Assembly: GCA_900753715.1 (NCBI GenBank)
Contig: CAAEAE010000112.1
Span: 1 to 64,000 of the forward strand
Reading direction: 5' to 3'
Origin: an uncultured Roseburia sp.
GTDB lineage: Bacteria; Bacillota_A; Clostridia; Lachnospirales; Lachnospiraceae
Length of the DNA: 64,000 nucleotides
Shown here: one piece after another, positions 1 through 7,581 of the stretch
How the letters are laid out: the number at the start of each line of letters is the position of its first letter
Numbering within the stretch: the stretch's first letter is position 1
Made by a program: the position numbers and the translations under genes
Notes under the pieces: generated by a model
Seen by the model: only the letters and a program-made list of their open reading frames with translations
Told to the model about the DNA's origin: nothing
Database searches by the model: none

Positions 1-2
1 AG

Positions 3-524
3 AGCGTCGTAGCGATTGGTATTGGCGCTGCATTATTTTTCGTACTGGGCAAGATTTCCATTCCAACACCGGTATCAAACACTTATATCAGTTTACAGTA
101 TGCAATCCAGGCAGTGTTTGCAACCCTGTTCGGACCAGTTGCAGGTCTTTTAATCGGATTTATCGGACATACCCTGATTGATGCTACAAGCTATGGCCCA
201 TGGTGGAGCTGGATTATCGCATCTGCATTTGCTGGTCTTGTAATCGGACTGATTACCTTAAAGATGGATTTAAGCGACGGACTTGATGCAAAGAAACTAA
301 TCCGTTTCAACGTAGCACAGATTGTAGCACATCTTTTAGCATGGGGATTAGTAGCACCGGTACTTGACATCGTAATTTACGCAGAGCCGATTGATAAACT
401 GTTTGCACAGGGATTAATGGCAGCGGGTGCAAATATTATCACTACCGGAGTCGTTGGTTCTCTGTTATTATTTGCTTATGCAAAGACAATTGTAAAGAAA
501 GGTTCTCTCAATCAGGAGGATTAA
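3..524 (+). CDS. ECF transporter substrate-binding S component, UPF0397 family (5' partial)
   Basis: The reading frame is open from the first bases of the window, so the N-terminus is missing and the GTG at 114 is an internal valine. The protein is very hydrophobic with about five membrane helices and carries the UPF0397/PF07155 hallmark segments GFIGHTLIDATSYGPWWSW and IGIGAALFFVLGKISIPTP. Family members are the membrane-embedded substrate-capturing subunits of energy-coupling-factor vitamin or metabolite importers. The dedicated ATPase and EcfT genes follow. In comparative work this family has been linked to riboflavin or methionine-related precursors; the sequence alone does not settle the substrate. 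A terminator follows the stop codon, so the gene ends a transcript although its partners lie downstream. Confidence 0.88.
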   Translation, partial: SVVAIGIGAALFFVLGKISIPTPVSNTYISLQYAIQAVFATLFGPVAGLLIGFIGHTLIDATSYGPWWSWIIASAFAGLVIGLITLKMDLSDGLDAKKLIRFNVAQIVAHLLAWGLVAPVLDIVIYAEPIDKLFAQGLMAAGANIITTGVVGSLLLFAYAKTIVKKGSLNQED

Positions 525-537
525 GACATACAGGGAA

Positions 538-566
538 AAGGGGGCAGATATGTCCTCTTTTTTTTG
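538..566 (+). terminator. Rho-independent terminator after the S component
   Basis: A 9-bp stem (538-546 with 551-559, two G-U pairs, GATA loop) runs into eight T residues. It separates the S component from the ATPase gene, implying partial uncoupling of their expression. Confidence 0.8.
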
Positions 567-592
567 ACAATTTCCGCGGAATATAATACAAT
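564..592 (+). promoter_or_regulatory. Promoter for the ECF energising module
   Basis: TTGACA at 564-569 and TACAAT at 587-592 are 17 bp apart, a consensus vegetative promoter. It overlaps the end of the preceding terminator T-tract and predicts a start near 599, giving the ATPase mRNA a leader of about 54 nt. Confidence 0.75.
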
Positions 593-652
593 GGATGCGT
601 TAGAATCTGGGACTTTCATGTTCCAGGAACGCATACAGAAGTGAGGAAGAAT

Positions 653-2371
653 ATGTCAGAACCGGTAATTTCATTTCAGGATTTTGGATTTCAATATACG
701 GCGCAGGCAAAGCCAACCCTGCGCCATATTCATCTGGATATTTATCCGGGGGAAAAGGTATTAATTGCAGGGGCATCGGGCAGCGGAAAAAGCACGATGG
801 CAAGCTGTATCAATGGACTGATTCCATATTCCTATCCGGGAAACGTGACCGGAAAGGTGCTCGTGGACAGAAAAGATGTGGCGGAAAGCAGCGTGTTTGA
901 ACTAAGCCACACGGTTGGAACGGTGTTACAGGATACGGATGGACAGTTCATCGGGCTGACGGTAGCGGAGGATATCGCATTTGCGCTGGAAAATGAATGT
1001 GTTCCGCAGGATGAGATGAAAGAAATTGTAGATAAAGTCGCAAAACTTGTAGATATCGACCATCATCTGGGATATGCACCGCACGAACTCTCCGGCGGAC
1101 AGAAGCAGCGGGTAAGTCTCGCGGGCGTTATGGTGGATGAGGTGAAGGTTCTGCTGTTTGACGAACCGCTTGCAAACCTTGACCCGGCAGCAGGACGAAA
1201 CACGATGGAATTAATCGACATGGTGCAGGAGAAAACCGGGGCGGCGGTGGTCATTATCGAGCATCGTTTAGAGGATGTCCTGTGGCGCAATGTAGACCGC
1301 ATTGTTTTGATGAAGGATGGGGAGATTGTAGCAAATCTGCCGACAAAGGAGCTTTTGTGCAGTAATCTTTTGATGGAGCATGGCATCAGAGAACCGTTAT
1401 ACTTAACAGCGCTCCGCTACGCAGGAATCCTGATTACACCGGAGATGGAACCGCAGCACGTAAATTCCCTGCGGCTTACGGACGAGCAGAAACGTCAGGT
1501 AAAAGACTGGTTTGAAAAAGAACGGGAGGCACATCCGGCATCAGAAGGGGCAGAGCCGCTGCTTGAGGTGAAAGACCTTTCCTTTGGATATTCCAAGGAT
1601 ACGGTGACGCTTTCAGACGTGAATTTTTCCATCAAAAAAGGTGAGATGGTGAGCATTGTCGGGAAAAACGGTGCCGGAAAAAGTACGCTTGCCAAGTTAA
1701 TCTGCGGATTTGAGAAGCCGCTTGTCGGAGAAATCCGTTTGCAGGGCAGAGACCTTGCAAAAGACACTATCAAGGAGCGTGCCGCCCATATCGGTTACGT
1801 CATGCAGAACCCGAACCAGATGATTTCAAAGCCGATGATATGGGAAGAGGTGGAGATGGCGCTTGTGTGTGCAGGAATGCCGGAGGCAGAGCGCAAGGAA
1901 CGCGTGGAGGAAACGCTAAAAATCTGTGGCTTATATCCATTCCGCAACTGGCCGGTATCGGCGTTATCATTTGGACAGAAGAAACGTGTGACGATTGCGA
2001 GTATTTTGGTACAGCGCCCGGAAATCATCATTCTCGATGAGCCGACGGCAGGACAGGATTTCCGTCATTACACCGAAATTATGGAATTTTTATCGGAATT
2101 AAACCGTCAGGGCTATACGATTCTTATGATTACACACGATATGCACCTGATGCTGGAATACACCGACCGGGCGATTGTCCTCACCGAGGGAAAGCTTTTA
2201 GCGGACACCACGGCGGCGCATGTGTTAAATAATCCAACGCTGGTGGAAAAGGCGAACTTAAAAGAGACAAGTCTTTATACGCTGGCACTTTCCTGCGGAA
2301 TCGATGACCCGCAGGCATTCACGGAGCATTTTGTAAAACAGGAAAAACAAAAGTACGGAGCAGAGAGGTAA
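653..2371 (+). CDS. ECF transporter duplicated ATPase (fused A-A')
   Basis: Two complete ABC ATPase domains are fused in one 572-aa chain. Domain 1 has Walker A GASGSGKST (residues 40-48), signature LSGGQKQR and Walker B LLFDEP. Domain 2 (from about residue 300) has GKNGAGKST, the variant signature LSFGQKKR and IIILDEP. It hydrolyses ATP to drive S-component toppling through EcfT in the cytoplasmic membrane. I chose ATG 653 over GTG 641 because the GAGGAAG ribosome binding site lies at 642-648. EcfT starts 2 nt after its stop, so the two are co-translated. The single-chain A-A' form is typical of group I (dedicated) ECF systems such as YkoD/MtsB-type ATPases. Confidence 0.93.
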   Translation: MSEPVISFQDFGFQYTAQAKPTLRHIHLDIYPGEKVLIAGASGSGKSTMASCINGLIPYSYPGNVTGKVLVDRKDVAESSVFELSHTVGTVLQDTDGQFIGLTVAEDIAFALENECVPQDEMKEIVDKVAKLVDIDHHLGYAPHELSGGQKQRVSLAGVMVDEVKVLLFDEPLANLDPAAGRNTMELIDMVQEKTGAAVVIIEHRLEDVLWRNVDRIVLMKDGEIVANLPTKELLCSNLLMEHGIREPLYLTALRYAGILITPEMEPQHVNSLRLTDEQKRQVKDWFEKEREAHPASEGAEPLLEVKDLSFGYSKDTVTLSDVNFSIKKGEMVSIVGKNGAGKSTLAKLICGFEKPLVGEIRLQGRDLAKDTIKERAAHIGYVMQNPNQMISKPMIWEEVEMALVCAGMPEAERKERVEETLKICGLYPFRNWPVSALSFGQKKRVTIASILVQRPEIIILDEPTAGQDFRHYTEIMEFLSELNRQGYTILMITHDMHLMLEYTDRAIVLTEGKLLADTTAAHVLNNPTLVEKANLKETSLYTLALSCGIDDPQAFTEHFVKQEKQKYGAER

Positions 2372-2372
2372 C

Positions 2373-3206
2373 ATGGCAAAAGTAGCAATTTTAAGTTATC
2401 TGGAACGAAACAGTCTTGTGCATAAACTGACTGGAACTACAAAATTAATTTTCTTCCTGACATGGAGTGTTGCAGCGATGGTAACCTATGATACCAGAGT
2501 GCTCATCTGCATGCTGATTGGAAGTGTCGTTATTTTTAAAATCAGTAAAGTGAAATTTAAGGATGTCAGTGTCGTGTTTGGAATGGCACTGGTATTTCTT
2601 CTGATGAATAACCTGTTCGTGTATCTGTTTTCACCGGAGTACGGGGTAGGGCTTTATGAGAGCCGGACGCTTCTTTTTACGATTGCAGGGCGTTACACGG
2701 TGACATTACAGCAGTTATTTTATCATCTAAATATGTCCATGAAGGTATTGTGTGTGGTGCCGGTAGCGCTTTTGTTTATTGCCTGTACAGACCCGAGTGA
2801 GTTTGCGGCGAGCCTTGCGTCGATTGGTGTCAGCTACCGGGTCGGCTATTCGGTGAGCCTTGCGCTGCGCTATATTCCGGATGTGCAGAGAGAGTATCAC
2901 AATATCAGCCAGGCACAGCAGGCGAGAGGAATCGACCTCTCCGGCAAGGATAAGTTTTTTACGAGGCTTAAAAACTCGATTGCCATTTTACTGCCACTCG
3001 TACTCTCAAGCTTAAACCGGATTGAGACGGTCAGCAATGCCATGGAGCTGCGCGGATTTGGTAAAAATAAAAAGCGTACCTGGTATGTGCAGCGGAAGAT
3101 GAAAAAAGAGGACTGGAGTACACTTTTCCTTGCGGTGCTCATTCTGGTACTTGATTTTGTCATTACATTCTGGGACGGAAGCAGATATTATAATCCGTTT
3201 GTATAA
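2373..3206 (+). CDS. ecfT: ECF transporter transmembrane coupling protein EcfT
   Basis: This 277-aa protein has about five hydrophobic helices and the long cytoplasmic coupling helices of EcfT/CbiQ proteins, including the Ala-Arg-Gly signature in QAQQARGIDLSG near residue 190 and a second one in AMELRGFGKNKKRTW, which contact the two ATPase domains. It links the S component to the fused ATPase encoded immediately upstream. The start is 2 nt from the ATPase stop, with an AGAGG ribosome binding site inside the ATPase end. Confidence 0.92.
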   Translation: MAKVAILSYLERNSLVHKLTGTTKLIFFLTWSVAAMVTYDTRVLICMLIGSVVIFKISKVKFKDVSVVFGMALVFLLMNNLFVYLFSPEYGVGLYESRTLLFTIAGRYTVTLQQLFYHLNMSMKVLCVVPVALLFIACTDPSEFAASLASIGVSYRVGYSVSLALRYIPDVQREYHNISQAQQARGIDLSGKDKFFTRLKNSIAILLPLVLSSLNRIETVSNAMELRGFGKNKKRTWYVQRKMKKEDWSTLFLAVLILVLDFVITFWDGSRYYNPFV

Positions 3207-3227
3207 AAGGTTTTGGGGGGAAGAACA

Positions 3228-4508
3228 ATGAAATACGCATTTGTAAACGGAAAACTTTTGGACGGAACGAAGGATATGAAGGTGCAGGAGGGACTGGTTG
3301 TCCTCACGGAAAGCGATAAGATTGTGGATATCGTTCCGGAAAATACCAATATCAGTGGATATCAGAAGATGGATTTAAACGGGAGCTATCTGATGCCGGG
3401 ACTTATCAATATGCACGTTCACCTTGCAGGAAACGGGAAGCCGCAGAAGAAACAGCGCGACAACGAAAAGCTGGTTTCCTCTATCATGAGTTCCGGAATT
3501 ACCAGAGCGGTTGCCTACAAAATGGTATGCGGATTTGCAAAGGATGAACTGTTTAGCGGTGTGACGACCATCCGCACGGTGGGCGGACTTGGAAATTTTG
3601 ACACCAGACTCCGGGATGAAATCGCGGAAGGCAAAAAGACGGGACCAAGAATTCTTGCCGCCAATCAGGGGATATCTGTTCCGGGCGGTCATATGGCGGG
3701 CTCGGTGGCAATTGCAGCGGGAACGATTGAGGAAGCGTTAAACCACGTAGAGCAGGCAAAGAAAGAACACGTAGACCTTGTGAAGCTGATGATTACCGGC
3801 GGTGTTATGGACGCGAAGGAAAAAGGGGTTCCCGGGGAACTTAAGATGGCACCGGAGATGGTTCGTGCCGTCTGTGAAAAGGCACACGAAGAAGGCTATA
3901 TTGTGGCAGCCCATGTGGAGTCTCCGCAGGGCGTAAAGGTTGCGCTTGAGAACGGAGTGGATTCCATCGAACACGGTGCCAAACCGGATGAAGAAATGAT
4001 AGAACTGTTCCGGAAAAGAGGGGCTTTTTTGTGCACAACGATTTCTCCGGCATTGCCGTATGCGTTGTTTGACCGCTCCATCACAAATGCGACAGAAGTA
4101 GAACAATACAATGGAAATGTGGTATTTGAGGGAGTCATTGCGTGTGCAAAGGAAGCGCTTGCACATGATATTCCGGTGGTTCTGGGAAATGACGTGGGCT
4201 GTCCGTGGATTACCCAGTATGATTTCTGGCGGGAACTTTATTATTTCCATAAATACGTTGGCGTATCGAATGCCTTTGCACTTTACACGGCAACGGCGAG
4301 AAGTGCCGAAATGGCGGGAATCGGGGATATCACGGGTACGATTTCCAAGGGAAAATGTGCGGATATGATTGTGACAAAAGAAAATCCGCTGGATGATTTA
4401 AGAGCACTCCGCCATGTGCAGATGGTAGTCGCAGACGGTAAGCTGTTTGACCATCTGAAGATAAAACGAAAAGAGCAGGTGGAACGGGAACTCGATAAGT
4501 TTTTGTAG
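3228..4508 (+). CDS. Metal-dependent amidohydrolase (imidazolonepropionase/prolidase-like)
   Basis: The 426-aa protein begins with the small beta-sandwich half (FVNGKLLDG), then the TIM-barrel metal motif HVHLAG, a lysine-containing strand DLVKLMITGGV, histidines in AAHVESPQG and SIEHGA, an aspartate in VVLGNDVG, and the C-terminal GTISKGKCADM return to the beta-sandwich. This is the COG1228 amidohydrolase plan. It should hydrolyse an amide or peptide bond in a small substrate; no signal peptide, so it acts in the cytoplasm. ATG 3228 is preferred over TTG 3213 because GGGGGGAAG lies just before it. Its position directly after ecfT suggests that it processes the imported compound, which is inference. 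Confidence 0.85.
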   Translation: MKYAFVNGKLLDGTKDMKVQEGLVVLTESDKIVDIVPENTNISGYQKMDLNGSYLMPGLINMHVHLAGNGKPQKKQRDNEKLVSSIMSSGITRAVAYKMVCGFAKDELFSGVTTIRTVGGLGNFDTRLRDEIAEGKKTGPRILAANQGISVPGGHMAGSVAIAAGTIEEALNHVEQAKKEHVDLVKLMITGGVMDAKEKGVPGELKMAPEMVRAVCEKAHEEGYIVAAHVESPQGVKVALENGVDSIEHGAKPDEEMIELFRKRGAFLCTTISPALPYALFDRSITNATEVEQYNGNVVFEGVIACAKEALAHDIPVVLGNDVGCPWITQYDFWRELYYFHKYVGVSNAFALYTATARSAEMAGIGDITGTISKGKCADMIVTKENPLDDLRALRHVQMVVADGKLFDHLKIKRKEQVERELDKFL

Positions 4509-4549
4509 ATGCAGACAGAACCGGGAGGAAGAGGGAAAGAGGTTTGAAT

Positions 4550-5002
4550 GTGGATATAAAGGAAAGATTTGAATATTGGTGTAAAAAGTTAAGAATTACA
4601 CCTCAATGGGATATTAAGTTAGAAATGGTTACGGATCCGGAATGGAATAAGACAGGAGATTTTAAAATTGACCCGACAGATAGAAAGGCGGTGCTGCTGC
4701 TTAATGCTGTGAGTCCCAAACAGGAAAATATGGATGAGGTCATTGTCCATGAATTGATGCATATAAAAATGTATCCGTTAGATCAGGTTTGTGAGTCATT
4801 AATTACTTCCAATTTTGAAGAAGGTACTCCGGCTTGGAATTTTGCGTACCGGGAATTTTTTGAAAATTTAGAAGTAACAGTGGAAGAACTGGCAAAGTGC
4901 TTTTTACTTGAATTTGGGGAGAATAAGAATTTTTCTTTTGGAAGGTGCGAATCACGTAAAAGTTTTGATGAATTATATAATGGATTGCAGAAAATAGAGT
5001 AG
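4550..5002 (+). CDS. Putative HELMH zinc metallopeptidase-like protein
   Basis: A 151-aa soluble protein with the zincin motif HELMHIKM (HExxH) near residue 65 preceded by a helix-like VIVHE strand. This suggests a small zinc-dependent peptidase or a zincin-like fold, but no third metal ligand can be named safely. GTG 4550 sits 7 nt after AAAGAGG; the in-frame TTG 4544 is an alternative two codons earlier. It is separated by only about 40 nt from the amidohydrolase and could be read through from it. The function is unknown. Confidence 0.72.
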   Translation: MDIKERFEYWCKKLRITPQWDIKLEMVTDPEWNKTGDFKIDPTDRKAVLLLNAVSPKQENMDEVIVHELMHIKMYPLDQVCESLITSNFEEGTPAWNFAYREFFENLEVTVEELAKCFLLEFGENKNFSFGRCESRKSFDELYNGLQKIE

Positions 5003-5210
5003 GGGGCATTGAGAAGACAGCTGGCTGTGTCAGATAGAGAGTTGCAGGAGCAATAGGGGCTGTGTGAAATGGATATTGGAAAGTGAGTGATGCAATCATG
5101 ATATTAGAAAAAGATTTTATCTGCATCCGGAAAAGGGGATACATTCCTTTTGAAAAATAACAGAGAGGGATGATGATAAAGTAGAGGCTACGAAGAGGAT
5201 TATTTATGAT

Positions 5211-5621
5211 ATGAGTAGAGGAATGGGAGCCCGTGCTAATCTCAGATTGCAAGATGAAAAGACTGTAATATATGAATATGGTGGCTATAATCTAAATGAA
5301 GATAACTTCAAAAATGAAGCTCAAATTTGTGATGGTATCATAATAATTTCGAGAAACTGCTTCCTGGAACCAGAGATACATCAGAAAATAGAAAAGATGC
5401 CAAGTGGTAAGAAAAAAATCATTACAAAAAGGATTTCCATAGATGGGGATTGTTCTAAGATGATAAAAGATGGATTGATTGTGATTGAGAATTGTTCTAA
5501 CTGTTGGAAAACGACGGATGACGAACATATTGATATCATGGCGCTTCGTATATTATTTAAGCTTTTCTCAAAGTATCAGGAAGAGGGAAAAGTGCCAGAA
5601 TCTATTAGCTATAATGTATAA
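5211..5621 (+). CDS. Hypothetical protein, unrecognised family
   Basis: A 136-aa lysine- and isoleucine-rich soluble protein I do not recognise. No signal peptide, membrane segment or catalytic motif stands out; cysteines cluster in DGDCSKMI and ENCSNCW. ATG 5211 follows an AAGAGG at 5193-5198 at a rather long distance, and the frame stays open upstream to 5154 with coding-like residues (EATKRIIYD), so the true start may be a non-ATG codon upstream or the gene may have lost its N-terminus. The 208 bases before it (5003-5210) hold no gene I can support. Confidence 0.55.
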   Translation: MSRGMGARANLRLQDEKTVIYEYGGYNLNEDNFKNEAQICDGIIIISRNCFLEPEIHQKIEKMPSGKKKIITKRISIDGDCSKMIKDGLIVIENCSNCWKTTDDEHIDIMALRILFKLFSKYQEEGKVPESISYNV

Positions 5622-5681
5622 AAATTATAATATGTGATTGAAAGCGAAAAATGGGTTGAGGCAAAAGGAGTATTTAAAAGA

Positions 5682-6188
5682 ATGTTAGAATTAAAAAAGT
5701 TATCTCTTGATGACGGTTTAGATATTTATCATATGCTACAGGAAATCCCTAAGGAGGAAAATGGGCTGCGTAATGAAGCAAAGGGATTGACATTCGACGA
5801 GTATAAGAAATGGTTAGTTTCAAAAGAGCAGGATGACAGGCAGGAAGGAATTGTAGACGGCTGGAAAGTACCGTCTACAACTTTCTGGTTATATGCAGAC
5901 GGAATTCCGGTCGGGTTCGGCAGCGTCCGGCACTTTTTAACAAAGGCATTGTGCAAGGTGGGCGGAAATATCGGATATGGAATAGCACCACAATACCGTG
6001 GAAAAGGGTATGGTAAGGAGATACTTAGATTATTACTTCAGGAAGCACATGAACTAGGAATAGAAAAAGCATTAGTGACGATTCAGTTGGATAATATGGC
6101 ATCTCAGGATGTAGCATTAGCAAATGGAGGTGTTATTGCCGGAAGGACGGATGACAGGGTTTTAATTTGGATTGACACCAAGAAATAA
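5682..6188 (+). CDS. GNAT family N-acetyltransferase
   Basis: A 168-aa protein with the GNAT acetyl-CoA fold: strand pair FWLYADGIPVGFGSV, motif A IGYGIAPQYRGKGYG (the QYRGKGYG loop binds the pyrophosphate of acetyl-CoA) and a C-terminal region ending in VLIWIDTK. It transfers an acetyl group to an unknown amine. I prefer ATG 5682, which follows an AAAGGAG, over the upstream in-frame GTG 5634, which has no ribosome binding site; if the latter is used the protein has 16 more residues. It sits alone among unrelated small genes. Confidence 0.85.
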   Translation: MLELKKLSLDDGLDIYHMLQEIPKEENGLRNEAKGLTFDEYKKWLVSKEQDDRQEGIVDGWKVPSTTFWLYADGIPVGFGSVRHFLTKALCKVGGNIGYGIAPQYRGKGYGKEILRLLLQEAHELGIEKALVTIQLDNMASQDVALANGGVIAGRTDDRVLIWIDTKK

Positions 6189-6264
6189 GAAACTGTGTCT
6201 GACAGCGGAAAGAAGTTTATCGAGGTGGAAACCCAATGGATGTCGTTGAAAGATAAGGGGAAAT

Positions 6265-6750
6265 ATGGAAGGCAGGATACTGTTGGCAGCATTTAGTGGA
6301 ACATCGTCAGAAATGCTGCTCGAAGGGATGCAGGAAGATAAGCTGTTTTTGCCGAGTGATATGCAACGGGATGAAGCACTTTTGACCGCGAGTATAGCAC
6401 AGAAAAGTTACCGTTATGTGATATGTTTTGGGCAAAAACCCGTGCTGCAAAATAAGGTTAAGATAGAGAGAAGAGCGTTGAGGCAGGAAAACGCCATTTA
6501 TACAGAGTTTCCCTGTGACGCATTAAAGCAGTTGTTTGAAAAAAATGGGATTACGGCGGAATTGTCGGATCATCCGGGCTGTTCCTACTGCAACAACGTT
6601 TACTGGAAAGGACTCGAGTATCTATATGACTGCAAATGCAAGACAAAAATAGTATTTGTTCATGTGCCAGAGAAAAAGAATGTATACGACTGGGACGAGT
6701 TTAAAGAGCGTTTTTGGCAGGTCATCAGGGCGATTGAGGAAATAGAGTGA
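6265..6750 (+). CDS. Pyrrolidone-carboxylate peptidase-like protein (short)
   Basis: This 161-aa protein resembles peptidase family C15 (pyroglutamyl peptidase I). It has an ALLTAS-type N-terminal half, a glutamate in NKVKIERRA (E68), the cysteine loop HPGCSYCNNVYW with C109 at the nucleophile position, and FVHVP with H133 at the catalytic histidine position. Normal Pcp enzymes are about 200-215 residues, so some 40-50 residues, mainly N-terminal substrate-loop sequence, are absent. It could remove N-terminal pyroglutamate or be a diverged relative with another small substrate. The gene is monocistronic and faces the small-peptide region downstream. Confidence 0.68.
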   Translation: MEGRILLAAFSGTSSEMLLEGMQEDKLFLPSDMQRDEALLTASIAQKSYRYVICFGQKPVLQNKVKIERRALRQENAIYTEFPCDALKQLFEKNGITAELSDHPGCSYCNNVYWKGLEYLYDCKCKTKIVFVHVPEKKNVYDWDEFKERFWQVIRAIEEIE

Positions 6751-6779
6751 AATTCTTATTTTGAAATGGGAATACTTGA
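6751..6779 (+). repeat. 29-bp direct repeat, copy 1 (copy 2 at 7157-7185)
   Basis: The 29 bases 6751-6779 recur exactly at 7157-7185. They mark the start of two duplicated units, each made of this repeat, a minus-strand peptide gene and its promoter. Copy 1 leads into the antitoxin promoter; in copy 2 the matching TTGATT has no -10 partner. Confidence 0.9.
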
Positions 6780-6804
6780 AATGCCGGAAGGCATATGCTA
6801 TAAT
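6776..6804 (+). promoter_or_regulatory. Promoter of the putative antitoxin RNA
   Basis: TTGAAA at 6776-6781 and TATAAT at 6799-6804 are 17 bp apart. No protein-coding gene follows, only a bidirectional terminator about 35-70 nt downstream, so it should give a short RNA. Confidence 0.72.
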
Positions 6805-6810
6805 GTCGGT

Positions 6811-6880
6811 AGGCAAATGAAATGAATGACTTGCAAGAGTCAACAAAACCCCCACGAGGTTGCATCTCGTGGGGGTTTTT
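6811..6880 (+). ncRNA. Putative antisense regulatory RNA (type I antitoxin)
   Basis: A transcript of about 70 nt is predicted from the promoter at 6776-6804 to the terminator at 6845-6880. It has no ORF and would be complementary to the 3' end of the convergent small-peptide mRNA, sharing its terminator hairpin. This is the arrangement of Fst/RNAII-type and related type I toxin-antitoxin loci. The transcript is predicted, not observed. Confidence 0.55.
6845..6880. terminator. Bidirectional terminator between antitoxin RNA and small-peptide gene
   Basis: A perfect 14-bp stem (6845-6858 with 6866-6879, 7-nt loop) is flanked by A4 on one side and T5 on the other, so it can terminate transcripts from both strands. 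Confidence 0.9.
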
Positions 6881-6924
6881 CTTCCGTTTAGGCAAGGTGG
6901 CTTATGCCTTAGGCTGGTTGCCAA

Positions 6925-7014
6925 TTAATCGTCTCTGTCCAGCCATTTGCAGATAAAGTGGCAAACAATACCTGCCATAACAGAGAGTATGAATGAAATG
7001 AATAATTCCTGCAA
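6925..7014 (-). CDS. Small membrane peptide, putative type I toxin (copy 1)
   Basis: The ORF encodes 29 residues: a short N-terminus, one hydrophobic helix (LFISFILSVMAGIVCHFI) and a charged tail CKWLDRDD. A single helix followed by a W-L and charged tail is the plan of Fst/Ldr/PepA1-type toxic peptides that damage the membrane. The TTG at 7014 is chosen because AAGGGAGG lies 7-8 nt upstream; a TTG two codons earlier is too close to it. A consensus promoter (7061-7089) and a terminator (6845-6880) bracket it on the minus strand. Too short for standard gene calling. Its relative at 7220-7315 shares the AGIV...ICKWLD core. Confidence 0.68.
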   Translation of the reverse strand: MQELFISFILSVMAGIVCHFICKWLDRDD

Positions 7015-7060
7015 GGTCAACCCTCCCTTCTGCGCCAGTGTAGGGAGTGGCAACATGACA

Positions 7061-7089
7061 ATTATATCATCAGCGTATAATAGTCACAA
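7061..7089 (-). promoter_or_regulatory. Promoter of small-peptide gene, copy 1
   Basis: On the minus strand TTGTGA (7084-7089) and TATAAT (7061-7066) are separated by 17 bp, with the peptide start about 47 nt downstream. The same sequence and spacing recur at 7360-7388. Confidence 0.75.
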
Positions 7090-7156
7090 CAAAATTGGAT
7101 TTATCAGAAAAAATATTGTGAAAATTATACAATAGAATGTTTTTGCATGCTTTTGG

Positions 7157-7185
7157 AATTCTTATTTTGAAATGGGAATACTTGA
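7157..7185 (+). repeat. 29-bp direct repeat, copy 2
   Basis: Exact copy of 6751-6779; marks the second unit of the duplication. It is not followed by a recognisable -10 element or terminator, so this copy appears to lack a working antisense RNA gene. Confidence 0.9.
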
Positions 7186-7219
7186 TTTTAGTTTTTGAAC
7201 GGTAGAGCATCCGTTTAGG

Positions 7220-7315
7220 CTAATTGTCGCTAGCATTTCCGTCTAGCCATTTGCAGATATAGTAGCTAACAATACCCGCTGTGACGGAAACAAGAAAAGA
7301 TATAGATTGACACAT
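7220..7315 (-). CDS. Small membrane peptide, putative type I toxin (copy 2)
   Basis: A 31-residue peptide with one membrane helix (ISFLVSVTAGIVSYYI) and tail CKWLDGNASDN. It aligns with copy 1 through the AGIV...ICKWLD core although the DNA has diverged, so the protein is under selection. ATG 7315 is preceded by AAAGGGGGTG, a strong ribosome binding site, and by a promoter at 7360-7388. No T-rich terminator was seen downstream, so the mRNA may run on to the terminator of copy 1. Confidence 0.7.
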   Translation of the reverse strand: MCQSISFLVSVTAGIVSYYICKWLDGNASDN

Positions 7316-7359
7316 AAACACCCCCTTTCTGTTGCCAGAATGGGTGCGACAACACAGTA

Positions 7360-7388
7360 ATTGTATCATCATCGTATAATCCTCACAA
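7360..7388 (-). promoter_or_regulatory. Promoter of small-peptide gene, copy 2
   Basis: Minus-strand TTGTGA (7383-7388), 17-bp spacer, TACAAT (7360-7365). Matches the promoter of copy 1 in sequence and in distance to the start codon. Confidence 0.7.
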
Positions 7389-7490
7389 TGAAATTGAATT
7401 TATCTGAAAAAACATTGTGAAGTTTGCACAACAAAAGTTTGGGAAATTAGAGACTGCAACGATATTTAACAAAACAAGTGTAAAAGTGCC

Positions 7491-7528
7491 AAGGATAGTA
7501 GGTGGACATCTGCTATTCTTTTTTTTAT
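7491..7528 (+). terminator. Orphan terminator
   Basis: A 10-bp stem (7492-7501 with 7510-7519, two G-U pairs) followed by T8. No plus-strand gene lies within 700 bases upstream, so either a further small RNA ends here or it insulates the regulator gene at 7582 from upstream transcription. Confidence 0.7.
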
Positions 7529-7581
7529 TATGATGTTAAGGAAAGTAGCAAAAGTCAGAAAAATAAGAAATGGAGGAGCCT

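Noticed and set aside
6947..7135. Plus-strand 62-codon ORF antisense to the small peptide gene
   Set aside because: No ribosome binding site and low-complexity product; the minus-strand peptide with promoter and ribosome binding site explains the DNA better.
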